Below, piece by piece: positions 1-41,912 of a stretch of 64,000 nt of DNA. Positions within the stretch are counted from its first letter, which is position 1. Each line of letters opens with the position of its first letter. The stretch is from the NCBI GenBank assembly GCA_009746045.1, contig RPFO01000167.1, forward strand, positions 1,487,659 through 1,551,658, given 5' to 3'. The translations under genes were made by a program, and so were the position numbers. The notes beneath the pieces were generated by a model. It did no database searches and was not told where the DNA came from. It saw nothing but the letters and a program-made list of their open reading frames with translations. The DNA comes from Mesostigma viride. Taxonomy: Eukaryota; Streptophyta; Mesostigmatophyceae; Mesostigmatales; Mesostigmataceae.

Positions 1-213
1 ATACTAATAGTGGTTCAACTACTTATAACATTTATTTATTTATCCTAGTTGTATCTTTAACATCGTTCCACTTGGCAAGCTAACCGCCTTGCACGCCACA
101 TGACATGCCAACCCCCCTTGCATTTTTATTGTGGGCAATGGCAACCCCCTCGCATGCTTACGCATTGTGTGCCATCACCCCCTCTGCCCCCGGCATGTCT
201 GTCGTGCGTGCAG

Positions 214-3200
214 GTGATCAAGATCTACCGCTGGCAGGAGCACGTGCCCTTCTTCGCGCTCTCCTCCCTCGTGGCGGACGCCATTGCCAGTTGCCAGGCC
301 GACAAGCGTGCGGTGGACAAGGCCTTTGCGGCCTCGCGCGCGGCGCTGTCGCGCATGCAAGAGGCGCACGGCCACCAGCTGCGGCCCGCACTGTCCAGCG
401 CCAACAACGCGGGAGAACTCGCGACGCTCTGCGCGAGGGTGGGTTGTTGGTATAGTTTTTGTATAGGGATCTGTATGTTTTTGCGGAAGCTTACGACGCT
501 CTCTGCGATGGTGGGTCACCTGTGCATTGTGCGCACGGGTGGGTTATTAGATCATGCGAAAGGGTGGGTCGTATGTATCATGCCACTATGTCTAGAAGTA
601 TGTCTAGTAGTATAGTATGTATAGTATCGATCAGTTTACCTTGTAAGGGAGCGACGCTCTGCTCACGCGTGGGTTGTTTGGTGAATGTGCGCACGCGTGG
701 GTTGTTTGGTGATTGTGCGCACACGTGGGTTGTTTATTGAATAATGGCATGTTTGTTGATTGTGCGCACACGTGGGTTGTTTGGTGATTGTGCGCACGCG
801 TGGGTTGTTTGGTGATTGTGCGCACGCGTGGGTTGTTTATTTAATATGGGCATGTTTGTTTAGTATGCGCATGCGTGGGTTGTTTGGTGAATGTGCGCAC
901 GGGTGAGTCATCTGTTTGTATCTTCCGATCGAGATCTGTAAAACCTTCAGGAGCTTGTGACGCTCTGTGCACTGGTGGGTAGCTTCTTTTTAGGCGGAAG
1001 GGTGGGTGGGTTGTTGAAGCGCAAGGGCGGGTTCTTACTTCTGTGGACAAGGGTGACATGTTCCTTCTATGCACGTGTGTGTGTTGTTCGTAGGGTGAAA
1101 TGTTCCTTCTATGCACGTGTGTGTGTTGTTCGTAGGGTGAAATGTTCCTTCTATGCACGTGTGTGTGTTGTTCGTAGGGTGAAATGTTCCTTCTATGCAC
1201 ATGTGTGTGTTGTTCGTAGGGTGAAATGTTCCTTCTATGCACATGTGTGTGTTGTTCGTAGGGTGAAATGTTCCTTCTATGCACATGTGTGTGTTGTTCG
1301 TAGGGTGAAATGTTCCTTCTATGCACGTGTGTGTGTTGTTCGTAGGGTGAAATGTTCCTTCTATGCACATGTGTGTTGTTCGTAGGGTGAAATGTTCCTT
1401 CTATGCACGTGTGTGTGTTGTTCGTAGGGTGAAATGTTCCTTCTATGCACGTGTGTGTGTTGTTCGTAGGGTGAAATGTTCCTTCTATGCACATGTGTGT
1501 GTTGTTCGTAGGGTGAAATGTTCCTTCTATGCACATGTGTGTGTTGTTCGTACTGCACGGAACGGGGGTGGCCCATTTTATGTGGGGGGTGTTATTCGTT
1601 GTGCGCACAGTGGTGGATGATTCGTTGTAAGTGCGGGGGTAGATTCTCTGCATATAGGCTCAATTTTTCGATATTCTTGGACTCTGTCGAGGTGCTCTTC
1701 TGGCAAGCCGCACGTGGTGCACGGGGATGGCTCAACTCTCGTTGCACAAAATGAGACCAAACGTGTCTCGTTTGGCAGCAATCGTCATCGGCCAACAACC
1801 TTGAACCTGTCGAGTCATCAGGTGTGGTATTCCGGCGTGGGCTCTATCCCGCCCGCATTCAGCCCTTCCCCGCCCCCTCTCAACCTTCTTTTCCGCGCTA
1901 CCCCATCCGCACAGTCACCCCTACCCTGCAACCCTCCGTCCATCCCGTCTAACCCCTCTCCCCCTCCTTGCCCATCGGCCCCTCAATCCCTCCTTGCCTC
2001 TTCCCCCCCTCTCCCCCTCCTTGCACCATCTGTCCCCCCGCTCGTTGCCCCATGGTTGCGTGCACTTTCACCCCCATCCGCACCAAAATGCCCGCCCTCC
2101 TCCCGCACCACACAGGAGGTGGAGCGTGCACACTCCTCACTGGACGACATCCGGCGGCAGGCGGAGCAGAGCATGGCCACGCTGGGGTCGAGCGCGGCAC
2201 AGTGCAAGCGCCGGCTTATCAAGGCCACGCTGCTGTGGGCCAAGCTGCTGGAGGGGACGCTGATGCCGCGCGACCTGGTGACGGCGGACGGTATGCTGAC
2301 GCTCCCACACAAGAGAAACAGCCCTTCACAAAGTTATTGTCATTTGATGCCGCATGACCTGGTGACAGCCGGTAGTATGACCGCTGCGCCTAGGATATCG
2401 CCCAACTGCTGACACATGTGAGCATGTTTCAAGTATTTTGAGTAGTGGGGATCTAGCGTCCTGAAAATAAGTACTGAACAGGTTCCCCGCAGAAAATTGA
2501 CAGTGCTTGTCTCACGGTCTTAGAGCCCAGCCTGTCGGGGATCATGCTGACCCTTGGTTCGATTGGCTTGCAATTGGTGCCGGTGCAAGGGGGTGGGGGG
2601 GAACTCGCGGTGCCGGGGGGAGGGGTTACAAAAGTGGCGGTGCCAGTGCCCACAAATGTCCAAGTGCAAGCTTTTCCATGGTGAGGCATAGGCATCTTCG
2701 CGGCACTAATTGTCAACGCACAGCTACCAGGCCTGTGGTAGAGTTGCTAGCACAACTGTGGTAGAGTTGCTAGCACAACTGTGGTAGAGTTAACGGCCAC
2801 GCGGCCGAACATCGCATCCCTCCCATGGCTAAACTGCACCTACTTTCGCTATTCACCCCTATCACGCTCTTATCTCTCTATGTAGCCCTGTCACAACGCC
2901 ACGTCCCCGCCCCCATGCAGACCCCTCGCTGCAGGCGCTGGGTCGCAAGAGCCTCGCCGAGCTGATGGAGGAGCACCGGTTGATGACCGAGGCAACCGCC
3001 GCGCCTCCACCAGCAGGTGACGGTGCTCAGGCTAAACCCGATGGGGATGACGGAGCCCCCCGCCGGCCCTACCCGCCGATTCAATTCCCTGGCCTGCCCC
3101 CCCGGTGCCTCACCCTGGGCTCATGCGGGTGGCAAGGTTTCCCTGCGGACCCATTGGGCGAGGGGAAAGGCAAGGAGGGGGAGGACGCGGAGGGTAAGGA

Positions 3201-4501
3201 CAAGGACGCGGAGGAGGCGGGCAAAGGGAAGGACAAGAAAGGGAAGGACAAGAAGGGGGCGAAGGAGGTGGGAAAGGGCACAGGCAAGAAAGGTGCATTG
3301 GCGGAGACGGAGGAGGAGGAGTCGTTGCCGACCACACAGGACATGGTGGTGGAGCGGGAGATCAAGAAGCTGGAAGGTGGGTTAGTTGTTGTGTTTGTAT
3401 TTTGGCTCACTGGGGCAATTCTTTTGTCTGGAAGGTCGTTTGTGAAAGAGTTATGAGTATGCGTGTGGGACTGTTGGACTTGGTTAGTGGCTGGCCTGCA
3501 CGTGCAGATCCAGAAGCTGGAAGGTGGGTCATCCATTGGGGCATTGTGATTGGATGGAATTCCGTGGTTTGCATCAGTAGTCTCGTCATGTGGACGTGGC
3601 TCTAGTGGCTTAGAGGTGGATATCAAGAGTTTGTTGTGGCAGGGGTTTGTACTATCAAGAAAACGGCGAGAAGTTGCAAGGCGAGCGGTTGTCATGCCAC
3701 GGCATCGGCTCACTGAAATTGCATCCCTAGACTAGTTCACAGGTCCCTGGCTGAGGGAGCATCGATGCTTAAGAACACCGATGAATGAGCTCGACTAAAG
3801 ATAGCGCGGTGAGGCACAAAAAAATCTAGTGGGTTGCATCGCGCATCTCATCCGGGGATCCGTGCACAGGAAAGGGATCGTGAAGCGGGTGGGAAGCTGG
3901 TAGGGGAGTCGTGGAGGCACATCTAGCTAGGTGTGGCCTAATGGTGCATGGCCCATCGCATCAGAGGAGCGGTGCTTGAAGGAATCGAGAACCTGGAAGA
4001 TGAGTCATGGTGGCACTCTTGGTCAAGCCTCGAGGGTTTTCGCTTTCAGGACTGTCAGGTGATAGGGTTTAGCACATGTGCTGTCTGAATTGCCACCCCA
4101 TGTGCCATGATCACTTCTCCATTCCATCAACATGATTGCATGGATGCTGCAAGGCAACCTGGAACTTCCCATGTTAAAGTCCTCGCATCCTCCGGGCTCT
4201 AGCTACTACTGCACCTTCTGTCCTCTAAACCGTCTGCAATTGATATCTGCCCTCCCTTGTTTGCGTGCCTGCAGCCGACGCGGTGGCCCCTGTGTTGGGA
4301 CTGAACACTCCGTGCCACCATGCCCTGGTGGCAGCCAGGGACGAAGCCCTTGCAAAGTTCTCACAATTCTGTGCCACCGCGGTCACTGAGTCCAAGGAGC
4401 TGGTGCTGCAGCGCGTCACCGAGGAGGGCCATTGGCGTAACAGCTGGGAGCAGCTCGTCAGTTCCATCCGGGCACAGACGCCCGTAGGCAGCTCCAAGTG
4501 A
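214..4501 (+). CDS. 3' part of a multi-exon gene, unrecognised coiled-coil/Lys-rich protein
   Basis: Four exons join in frame: 214-438, 2116-2290, 2921-3376 and 4275-4501, with intron phases 0, 1 and 1 and a TGA stop. Every acceptor is a clear CAG and the donors are GTGGGT, GTATGC and GTGGGT. The 5' end lies outside the window, since exon 214 opens with an acceptor (gtgcgtgcag). The visible C-terminal part is about 360 residues: a helical segment (KIYRWQEHVPFF, ACQADKRAVDKAF-like heptads), a second helical exon (EVERAHSSLDDIRRQAEQ), a Pro-rich stretch, a Lys/Glu/Gly tract (KGKDKKGKDKK) and a final helical block. I do not recognise the family. The long helices faintly recall ciliary coiled-coil proteins such as CCDC180, but this is a guess. 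Introns 1-3 each contain degenerate copies of the preceding exon end plus donor. Confidence 0.65.
651..930. repeat. ~29-bp degenerate tandem repeat in intron 1 of the first gene
   Basis: Units built on gtgcgcacgcgtgggttg followed by tttggtgatt recur from about 651 to 905. The GTGGGT inside each unit matches the splice donor of the upstream exon (439-444), and the first unit begins with a copy of the exon end gcgacgctctg. The array looks like an expanded copy of the exon 1/donor junction. Confidence 0.7.
1050..1552. repeat. 42-bp minisatellite, about 12 copies
   Basis: The unit contains ttccttctatgcac, then a GT run of varying length, then tgttcgtagggtgaaatg. Copies are nearly identical and differ mainly as cacgtgtg versus cacatgtg; one copy near 1366 is about 2 bp shorter. 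It lies inside intron 1 of the first gene. The open frames across it are repeat artefacts. Confidence 0.9.
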
Positions 4502-4562
4502 TTGTGTCAACGCCTTGTGAAGTTTATTTTGGACTCCAATATTAAATTATAATATTAACTAC

Positions 4563-5990
4563 TTAGGGACCACGCCACCATGCCCTTTACAGAAGGGTGT
4601 GTGGCAGGGCTGTGTGCTCTCGCCATACCTGGTCATTATTGTGGTCGAATACGTAATGATTCAGGCGCGCAAGCGGTTCGCTGGCATTGTGGGTAGGGAA
4701 CCAGGGGTGAAGGTCGCCAACAAGTTCTGGCATGGCGGAGCGGACATGGAGATTCGGCTAGCGGAAATCATCTATGCGGACAACACCACCCTCTTCGAAG
4801 ACACTGGGCACGTGCAGACGTGGCTGGACTGCCTCGCCATCGAGGCCCGAGCGGTGGGGCTCGAGCCTCGAGGTCAGCAAGAAGACCGAGGCCCTGGTGG
4901 TTGGGCTCACTCAGCCACCGCAGGACCTCTTTCTCCTCGATGGCTCTCGAGTCCAGTACCGGGACCGCGTCAAGTTACTCCCCAGCTACGAGGCCGATGT
5001 GGACCACCGTATCTCCCTTGCCTGGCATGCTTTAGGCCAATACAGGGCCCTGTGGCGCAAGCCCCTGGGCAAGGTAGAGTAACAGGACCTGTTCAAGGTC
5101 CTGGTCCTCCAGGGCTGTTCTCACGTACGGGGCCGAGACGTGGACCCTCACAGCCGACCTTGCCAGAAAGCTTGACGGCGCGGTCACCAACATGCTGCGG
5201 TCCATTTTTCATGTAGGCTACGCTGCTCATGTCCGCAGTGAGGACTTACAAGTACCTCTGCATGCCACTTATCACCAGCACCAGTAAGCAGCGGCGCCTG
5301 CAGCTAGTCGGTAGGGCACATAGCTCGCACCAACCAGGTAGACACATCACATGGCCCCCCCGCAGGACTGCGACCAGCTCAGCCTGGCTGGCACCTCCTC
5401 ACGTGGGCCGGGCCCCGCGATGCTAGACGCCGCAAGGCCCGCACCTTCAAAGAACAGCTTGTAGAGGCCGGACCGATGGGGGGGCTATAGGCCTCTTCGT
5501 GATTTGGAACAAGATGATGGACCAGGCCAACTTAGTGGGCCCAGGTCATATAGAAGACCGTCTCACGTTTCGAGACTGAACAAGTCTCGAGTGGACACGT
5601 GTGTAGTACTCCTACACACACAGATCTCGAATGATTTATCTAGTACCAAATCCGAAAGGCTTGCATTACTCCCCGGAAAGGAGAACTTTTGCGGATGACT
5701 GTAGTTGTCAGTTGGCGATGCCTTAGGATCAGGAGACGTCCGTCCTATAGTCAGCAAAAGTTGGTGCGAGAGGTCCCCAGTTCGATTCCGGCCTGGATTC
5801 ATTTGCAGATCGCGTTTTCCGCGGACCGGCACTGAACGCAAATGGTTTTCACCTTTGCGGCGTGCCAAATTAGAATATAGAAGACAACAAGCCCCCTAGG
5901 GTAGCAAGCGCCCGCATGTTTGCAAACGCGGGAAGCATGCTAGACAAGACCCCTAGGGTAGAGGGCACCATAGACATAGAGTTCCCCTAG
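4563..5990 (+). pseudogene. 5'-truncated LINE fragment (reverse transcriptase C-terminal half)
   Basis: The fragment begins inside the reverse transcriptase at the motif GVWQGCVLSPYL (about 4596-4632) and continues through ARKRFAGIVGREPG and YADNTTLFED, the catalytic box with its second Asp replaced by Asn. It matches the minus-strand LINE ORF2 near 42,200-42,860 closely in protein and DNA. After about 4865 the reading frame shifts and the LINE C-terminal region (MLRSIF-like, 5190-5450) is scattered over frames. LINE-like DNA resumes at 5886 after a 316-bp insertion and fades near 5990. The 5' truncation is typical of target-primed reverse transcription. It starts about 60 bp past the stop of the preceding gene. 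The copy is dead. Confidence 0.85.
5559..5874 (+). mobile_element. 316-bp retroposon-like insertion inside the LINE fragment
   Basis: The sequence is flanked by an exact 11-bp direct repeat, ATATAGAAGAC, at 5548-5558 and 5875-5885. Removing it restores continuity with the minus-strand LINE copy (tcatagaggacaacgagcc). It has no inverted termini. Around 5778-5790 it carries agttcgattcc, a good match to the tRNA/Pol III B box, preceded by a weak tRNA-like stretch. A tRNA-related SINE is the likeliest reading, but the B box sits about 220 bp in rather than near an end, so the orientation and head structure are uncertain. Confidence 0.6.
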
Positions 5991-6390
5991 ACACTCCCGG
6001 TCAGTTAGGCTCGAAACACACGCCCTGATCAAGCAAGCTGTTTCCGGCCCCGCCGTCTAGGTCATCTAGTCGCTCTACACGTAAGCCAGCCATAATTTCA
6101 ATGCACAAGGCTACACATTTCCATCACCATTCATCATCCTGAACGACTCGAAGACGCGGACAAGATAACGGCAGGCTCGAGCTGCCATGGTCCGGAGTCT
6201 CCCGATTTCTGGCCTGCGCTGGTTGTCTCCTTGATAGAGTTGTCTCCTTGATAGAGTTGGCTTGTTGTTGTAGATAGATTAGACCTGTAGGATTGTGTGT
6301 ACCTATCCATCCATCCGTGACTCCCCAACGGGAGCACAAGTTTAATTAATTACTAGGCACTAATTTACTATACGCATCTGTGAGACGCAT

Positions 6391-6600
6391 CTTCCCCCCC
6401 CATGCCGGGATCCCCTTAGCTGGGTTGAACCCGAGACAGCATGGTGGTGCCGGTGTCCTTGAGGCACCTAGAGCAAGTGTTGCTTACATTCCACTCTTGC
6501 AGGAAGTAGCCCAGAATGTATGAAAAGCCATACGCCCCTTCTCCGGGATATGTGCTACATGTACTACCAACAGAGTTATGTTACTAATTAATTAATTAAT
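6391..6600 (+). mobile_element. SINE-like copy with TTAA-type tail
   Basis: Bases about 6455-6600 match, in reverse complement, the SINE inserted in the minus-strand LINE (41622-41760): shared blocks include gcacctagagca, cttacattcc, agaaggggc and the terminal attaattaattaat. Identity by eye is around 80 percent. The 5' limit is not clear. A related, more diverged tail lies just upstream (6310-6350, ccccaacgggagcac followed by ttaattaatta), suggesting two copies in tandem. Confidence 0.55.
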
Positions 6601-8829
6601 CTGTGAGACAAATATTCCTGGACGCATGGCGTTCCGGCAACGTCGTGTAAGGACGCAGGCTAGTCTGATCGAGCTAGAGGAAAGACGTGGAATTTCGATA
6701 AATCATGAATCACATTGTAAAATGCGTGTAAGAAAACCCAGCCTTTGGTAAAAGAGGGGCATGCATAGTTCTGCTAGAGCTCTGTCAAGGACACGTATGT
6801 ATTTGGGGCCCGCTTCATCAGGGACCCCTGCATAAGCCCTCCATGCATGTAATTGCAGGGGTATAGTGCGACCTGCAGCACTTGCTCGACGATGAAGTCC
6901 AACATATCAACCGGCACATAACGGGTTTATTTCCTGCTTGAATTCGACTTACATGCTCGACATTGAGTTATTACGATTAGGGAAATACGCGTACTACAGT
7001 GCGAATCCGATCGTCCCACGCGCAGCGTCGAGGCTAGCAGGAGGATACACTAGCTTCACGGTTCTCGACTAGTTGAATGTGCATGTACTGAAGGTCAAAT
7101 GCAGGACTGCACGTAATGCCTGGCAGTGCTCGGGCAGTTCTGCAATTTGGAGGTTGCCGGCTCCAACAGAAGCTGGCGATGCAAATTCTCCCTAATTCAG
7201 AAGCTAAGTGGATCGGCACTCAAACATCCGGCGTCATGCGAAAAGCTGCAACAATAGCCGACGTAATGTCACACTTATCGACGTGTGAATAAACACAAAT
7301 TTTTACCCTGATCACCATGCAGCTATCCATGCCGTGCTGGCAAGGCTCAGTTCTGCCATTAAATTGTTCACACAGGTCGAGATATTTGGCGCGGTTCAGG
7401 CATCTACCAGGCTTGAGATATTTTCATTCATCATCTGTTATACGTATGTAGCTGATTCCCTAATGTAGTGGTATGTGGCATGCATATTTATGACATGCCA
7501 ATCCTGCCTCCATGATCGATAATTATGCAGCTTTTGATGCAGCTGCGTTTTCTTTCCCAGGCGTAACTGCCATGGAAGCCTGGCCAGCACCGTGCGAGTT
7601 GAGTTTAGTTGAGTTTATTCCCGTGCGAGGCGAATCTCGGAATAATCGCAGAGTTCTACTGTAACGAACGCAGCAGTTGTAAATCAGCGGTACAAACACG
7701 GCCGTACAGTCATGAAGCTGAACACTCGTGCTTTGCATGCCAGCTCGGAGGCAGTTACGACATCTATACGAGTAGCCAGTCACTAGCCAGTAGCCACAGC
7801 AGGTCGCCACAAGTTCGCTCTTGCGTTGCCGCATGGCATCCTGTCAATTGGCGCCCAAGTCAGATCTGCCTGTCAAAACGATCTTGCTGAACGGCGCTGG
7901 TGACGGATGAAGGAGACGTTGCAGTAAATGAATGGCGCACTAGGGGAAATGGCCAGTTGCGCGCACGCATTGGGGACGTTTACAATAAAAGAGACTGAAA
8001 AATCGAAGAGCACTGCGGTATTGGCAACCAAGGCTGAAGGGTTATAGTTTCTAGAGATCTCTTCGTGATATTTCAATCCTGGCATTGCCCGTTTTAAGCT
8101 GTTCCTTTGAAATTGGTATTGCTTTCCGCGTACATGGATGCTGTGGGCTCGAAGACTCGCCGATGTAGTGCGACGAGCAAGGCGCGAAAGCGGCATTGCA
8201 ACGAGGTAAGTGTCTTCTTAATAGCTGCTGCGATTCACGCCTGCTGAGAAACACATCCCAATTTTCCAGATTCTGGATTTGTAGCTAGCGTGATATCTAA
8301 ATTGAGGATTGCGTGGTCTGCAACTAAGCCCGTGACGTCCCAAACCTGTAATTTAAGGTTGTGCTTCACGACTTTGTTTTAGCTCACATATATAGTCTGG
8401 CGTATGTTGCAAAGCGCGCCTTTTTCTGTAAATTCCCCTTTGGCCAGTGCTGTGACACATATATTCAAGGAGAAGTGTCGAGGGCTCTTGACCAGAAGCT
8501 CGGTCCGCAAGCAAACGAGCAGTCGCGGTTGTCAGCAGATATATGGCAGAAGAAACTTTGTCCACGGGCAAGTGACCCGCCCCAATTATAAACGGGCATC
8601 CGGGGTGCCCGATGCTCCACTTTCGTTGAACCGTCACCGTAAGCGGCAGTGCTTGGATGCCAACTTTTGCGTCGATGCAAATGACCGGTTCCTGCATTCC
8701 CCCCCCCCCTTCTGATACGCCGCAGCTGCAAGCGCGAGAGAGATGCCGGCCTGATGGGAATCCGTAGACTGAGGGGGCGCATGAGGATGCTAGAGTTCAC
8801 GTACTGTCCAGGTTGAATTAGAATTAAGT
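6601..8829. other. Intergenic region, no gene seen
   Basis: No open frame here has coding character: base composition is near 45 percent GC, unlike the GC-rich exons, and frames are short and overlap on both strands. The region upstream of 8830 presumably holds the promoter of the giant gene, but I see no convincing TATA box or other element. A C-run of 10 lies at 8700-8709. Confidence 0.5.
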
Positions 8830-38312
<29,483 letters not shown>

Positions 38313-38830
38313 TCAAAGGTTGACGCAAACACCGAAAAATCAAAGTCAACATTTTAGGGTAGAAAGTCAACACGTTGACGCCATTTTTTTTACAAAAAGT
38401 CAACATTTTGATCGCATGAACTGGTCAAAAGTCAACTTGTTGACGAGCATCATCCACGGGGGCAGGGCCAACCCTTACTCTGGGTAAGGGCACGGCGTCA
38501 TTAATCATGTGACTATAGTAGTAAGATGCAATAGATCCTGCTTGTCCAGAGCTACCTGATTTGGATGCTTACAGCACAAGCGACATGAAATATGGGTGGC
38601 CCTATCGATGTAAGGACAAAACGCTGCATGGAGGAAAAGTCGAATTGTTGACGCAACGCCGGTGCAAAATTTAACATTTTGACGGAATAATGTTCTGGCT
38701 GAAAAGTCAACATTTTGACGTCTGCCAAAAAACCTTAGCAGAAGCACTGGTCGTGCCATCGGAGGCCACGTCTAGATCATAGGCTTTGGAAGAAATTGGA
38801 TTATAAAGTCAACGTCAGAGGGCGCCACGA
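38313..38830. repeat. Array of GTCAAC / TTGAC palindromic motifs downstream of the giant gene
   Basis: Starting at the stop codon, motifs such as aaagtcaacattttgacg, gtcaacacgttgacg and gtcaacttgttgacg occur at least seven times in about 500 bp, both as half sites and as full palindromes. They are A/T-rich against the GC-rich coding DNA. Function unknown. Confidence 0.7.
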
Positions 38831-41390
38831 AATAGTGAAGGCTCAAGTACAGCTGCTATTGGAGGGACATTTTGGTGGGAATGACCCCAATCCTTGGGGG
38901 TCAGTTTCTTCGGCATCTGGCAGGGTGATGCTTGCTAGGGTCCAGGGAATCCGCCCATGGTAAGAAAACCAACGTGATTTGAGGTGGTGTCAGTAGCCTG
39001 GGCCGCATCCTTCCTCATTCGCAACACCTGTTGACCCAGCAATCAGGAAAAAGTACCCTAATAAACCACACAGACCAGAATTAAAGGAAGCTTCACTCCA
39101 TGAACCCGAAACCTTGGAGACAGCGAGTTTGTGCCCCTATGAACAAGGAGCTTGGGGTGGCGACTTTGGCCAGCAGTTTGCCTAAGCGCTCTCCATGCGG
39201 CCGCCATGCATGACAGCGATGTTACTGCCAAGGCAATCCCTGGTGACTAGCGAAGCTGGGCTTGTCAACTGATGTGCTTCTGCCTGGCGCGCTGTGATGT
39301 TGCAAATGCAGCCAGGAACTGACTGCATGTGTGTATACGTTGGGGGCTAGGCAAGTGGGTTACTTTTTTTATGTTCGTTGTGTTACGTAAGTATGTACTT
39401 GTGTGTCATGCGCATGGGCATGCCACGAAGATTAATTAATTTATTAATTCATAAAACGCGTGCTCCCGTTGGGGAGTCACGGAGCACCAGAGTGCTTTTA
39501 ATCCCTGAGTGTGCACAGCGGGCAGGGGGCAGAGACCCCCCCCTTCCCTCATGCCCGACAGGGTGCACAATGGGACCCGTTGAAACGATGCGGCATCCCG
39601 TGTGGGTGCAATACAGCTTTGACATCGCAAAATGTCTCAAAATGTGGCTCAGCAGCGACAACGCAATATGGTCCTCAAGGGCTTTCATGCAGGTCGCCAC
39701 GCACCCAAACGAGACGGCCCAGCAACTTACCGAGGCCCTGTGAGGCTTGGAGTTCTTTGGGGTGATGCAGCTCCGCAACAGTGCTGTCATTCGAGAAAGT
39801 GCCATTCGACTGCCTAGTGGCCCTCTGGGCCTGGTTCTCGTTACCATGGCATCCATGCACGACAATTAATTAATTAATTAATAGACACGTGACTGCGTCA
39901 CGTGAGCATAAGTCCTCAGTGGGAGGGGAACATGGGATGGAATGGATGGTATAAGCTATCTAGGTCCTAGTTACAGGGGTGTGGGCACCGCGGCCCGAAT
40001 CGCTATGAATGCCATACTTGGTCACACGCGGAGCCCCCACAGGCTTGGGGGAGTTCTCCTTCATCACTACTTGGCATCTATCCTTGCGCACCATCTGCCT
40101 CCATATTACAGACAAACCAGGAGGCTGCCCGGGCGTGAGCCCGTCACGTCTAGTGTAGCACATGTCCATGCCGAGTCTATCACGAAAAGTCCACGGGTGG
40201 CGGCCCATGCACGACAAGCGGCGGGTGATCGGGGCCCGTCGTCTGCTGAAGGACACCTCCATCAGCATGGATGAGGACTACACACCTGCCCAGCTAGCTG
40301 AAGGTGAGGAGCAAGGTTTGGAATCACATTAACGTCGTGGAGGCCATGCACGAACAAGCACGTGCCGGGGGGTAAGCGTGTGCAGGTGCGCCTGCTGCAG
40401 GATGGCTGCTTCGGGGCGTTCTTCGATGGTGTTCCCACCCACACCGGGCCTCCAGAATCTCGTGGTATGAAGCGTCCTGCCACCGACGGTTCTGGATAGG
40501 TACCTAGGACAGCCTCAGCGGCTCGCGGCTTACAGGCCGGCTTCGGGGACAGCCTTTAACGTCAATGAGTCGGTAAAAGAGTCCACGTACTCGGACCGAT
40601 TCACCCCCATGCATCAACCCAGTCGACTGATACACATGGTGGTGCCGGTATTTCGGGCGTAGGAGGCAGTATCTGCGCACCCAGAGGCGCAATCCGTAGT
40701 TTGGCACATAGCCAGGTAGCCTAATTGACAGTTAGCTACACCCTTGGCTAGTCATGCGCTATATATACCGCGGGTGCGCACTAGTGCCATTTTGGCCCCT
40801 TGCGGCATGTTGGCGTGTGTTATATGGCATGGTCTCTTGTTTTATCACCTGGGTATGGTGCATTATGCCCATTTGGGCATCCCTAGTGTTGTTTCATGCC
40901 AATTGGAATAAAGTTTTGTGTTGTTATGCTACCATTTATACCCCTGCCAGCTGGCACCGTTATAACGGTGCCAGCTGGCTTTGGCCATTTTGTAGCTAGC
41001 GTTCACAGTTTTGTGACATTTCATGTTGTGAATGCATTGATGGCATGTCTATGATTATAATAACCTGCCTTTAAAAGGCCAGGGCCAACTGATTTGTGTA
41101 AATGGTCGATAATGCATTATATGTGTCTCGAACCCCATGTGCGCTGTACCCCCCTGAGGGGGGTGCTATTTATAGCAGGTGTAGGGCATTGATATGTGAC
41201 CAACCAAATTTCCCAAACATTATTTGATATAAAAAGCATGCTTGGTTCTCAGGGTGGGCCAGAAAATGTCATTAGGCTAGTTACTCTCAGGCGCACAAAG
41301 ATACCCAAACTCAGTCCGTTCTGGCGGTTCCAGTTGACACCATCAGTTGAAGGGTTAACCCCGATGGATGGATGGGTGCAAACAGTCCTA
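38831..41390. other. Intergenic region with SINE-like tails, no gene seen
   Basis: No open frame is convincing. A minus-strand SINE-like 3' end lies about 39426-39560 (on the minus strand gattaaaagc, ctccccaacgggagcac and a ttaattaat tail), and a further attaattaattaattaat run at 39866-39884 may be another tail. A segment at 40620-40690 shares catggtggtgccggt with 6436-6450. The rest is unique-looking DNA. Confidence 0.4.
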
Positions 41391-41621
41391 CCGGTCTAAT
41401 CTATCTACATCAGCTACGTACTACATCTAGCTAACAGCATCCTAACTACAACATCTATCTAGACAGCCGCTGCCCTAGGGGAGCTGTCTGGCGTGCCTCC
41501 CACGGGATTGCAGACGCGGGCGCTTCCCCACTGGGGGGGGCTCGTTGTCCTCTATGACCTGGGCCCACTTGGCCTTGTCCATCATCTTCTTCCAAATCAC
41601 GGAGAGGCCTAGGCCCCCCAT

Positions 41622-41912
41622 TAATTAATTAATTAATTATCAACATCACTCCGTTGGGAGTAGATGTAGCACATAGCCCTGAGAAGGGGCATATGGCTTT
41701 TAATCACACTCTAGGCTACTTCATGCAAGGGTGGGAATGTAAGCTACACCTGCTCTAGGTGCACCAGGGCACCTGCACCCTCATGGTCTATCACAGTATG
41801 CCCGGGTAAGGGGGGAGCATGCCTGTGAGGGAGGAAGATCATCATGGCTATACAAGAGCTAGGACATGGCTTCTCGACAGAGAGCATCTCTCTGCATGGC
41901 ATAGCAGGGCTA
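41622..41912 (-). mobile_element. 291-bp SINE-like element inserted in the LINE 3' region
   Basis: A 9-bp direct repeat, GCCCCCCAT, flanks it at 41613-41621 and 41913-41921. The plus-strand LINE copy (5470-5500) is continuous across this point, proving an insertion. On the minus strand it ends in attaattaattaat, a TTAA-type tail, next to the target duplication. It is homologous to 6455-6600. It has no coding capacity, so it would depend on a LINE in trans. Confidence 0.8.

Noticed and set aside
841-1653. 270-codon minus frame with repeated NNTHMCIEGTFHPT
   Set aside because: It is the translation of the 42-bp minisatellite; the unit is a multiple of three, so all frames stay open.
5700-5800. 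A genuine tRNA gene
   Set aside because: The B box is good, but the T stem has mismatches and no matching acceptor strand is found; more likely part of a retroposon.
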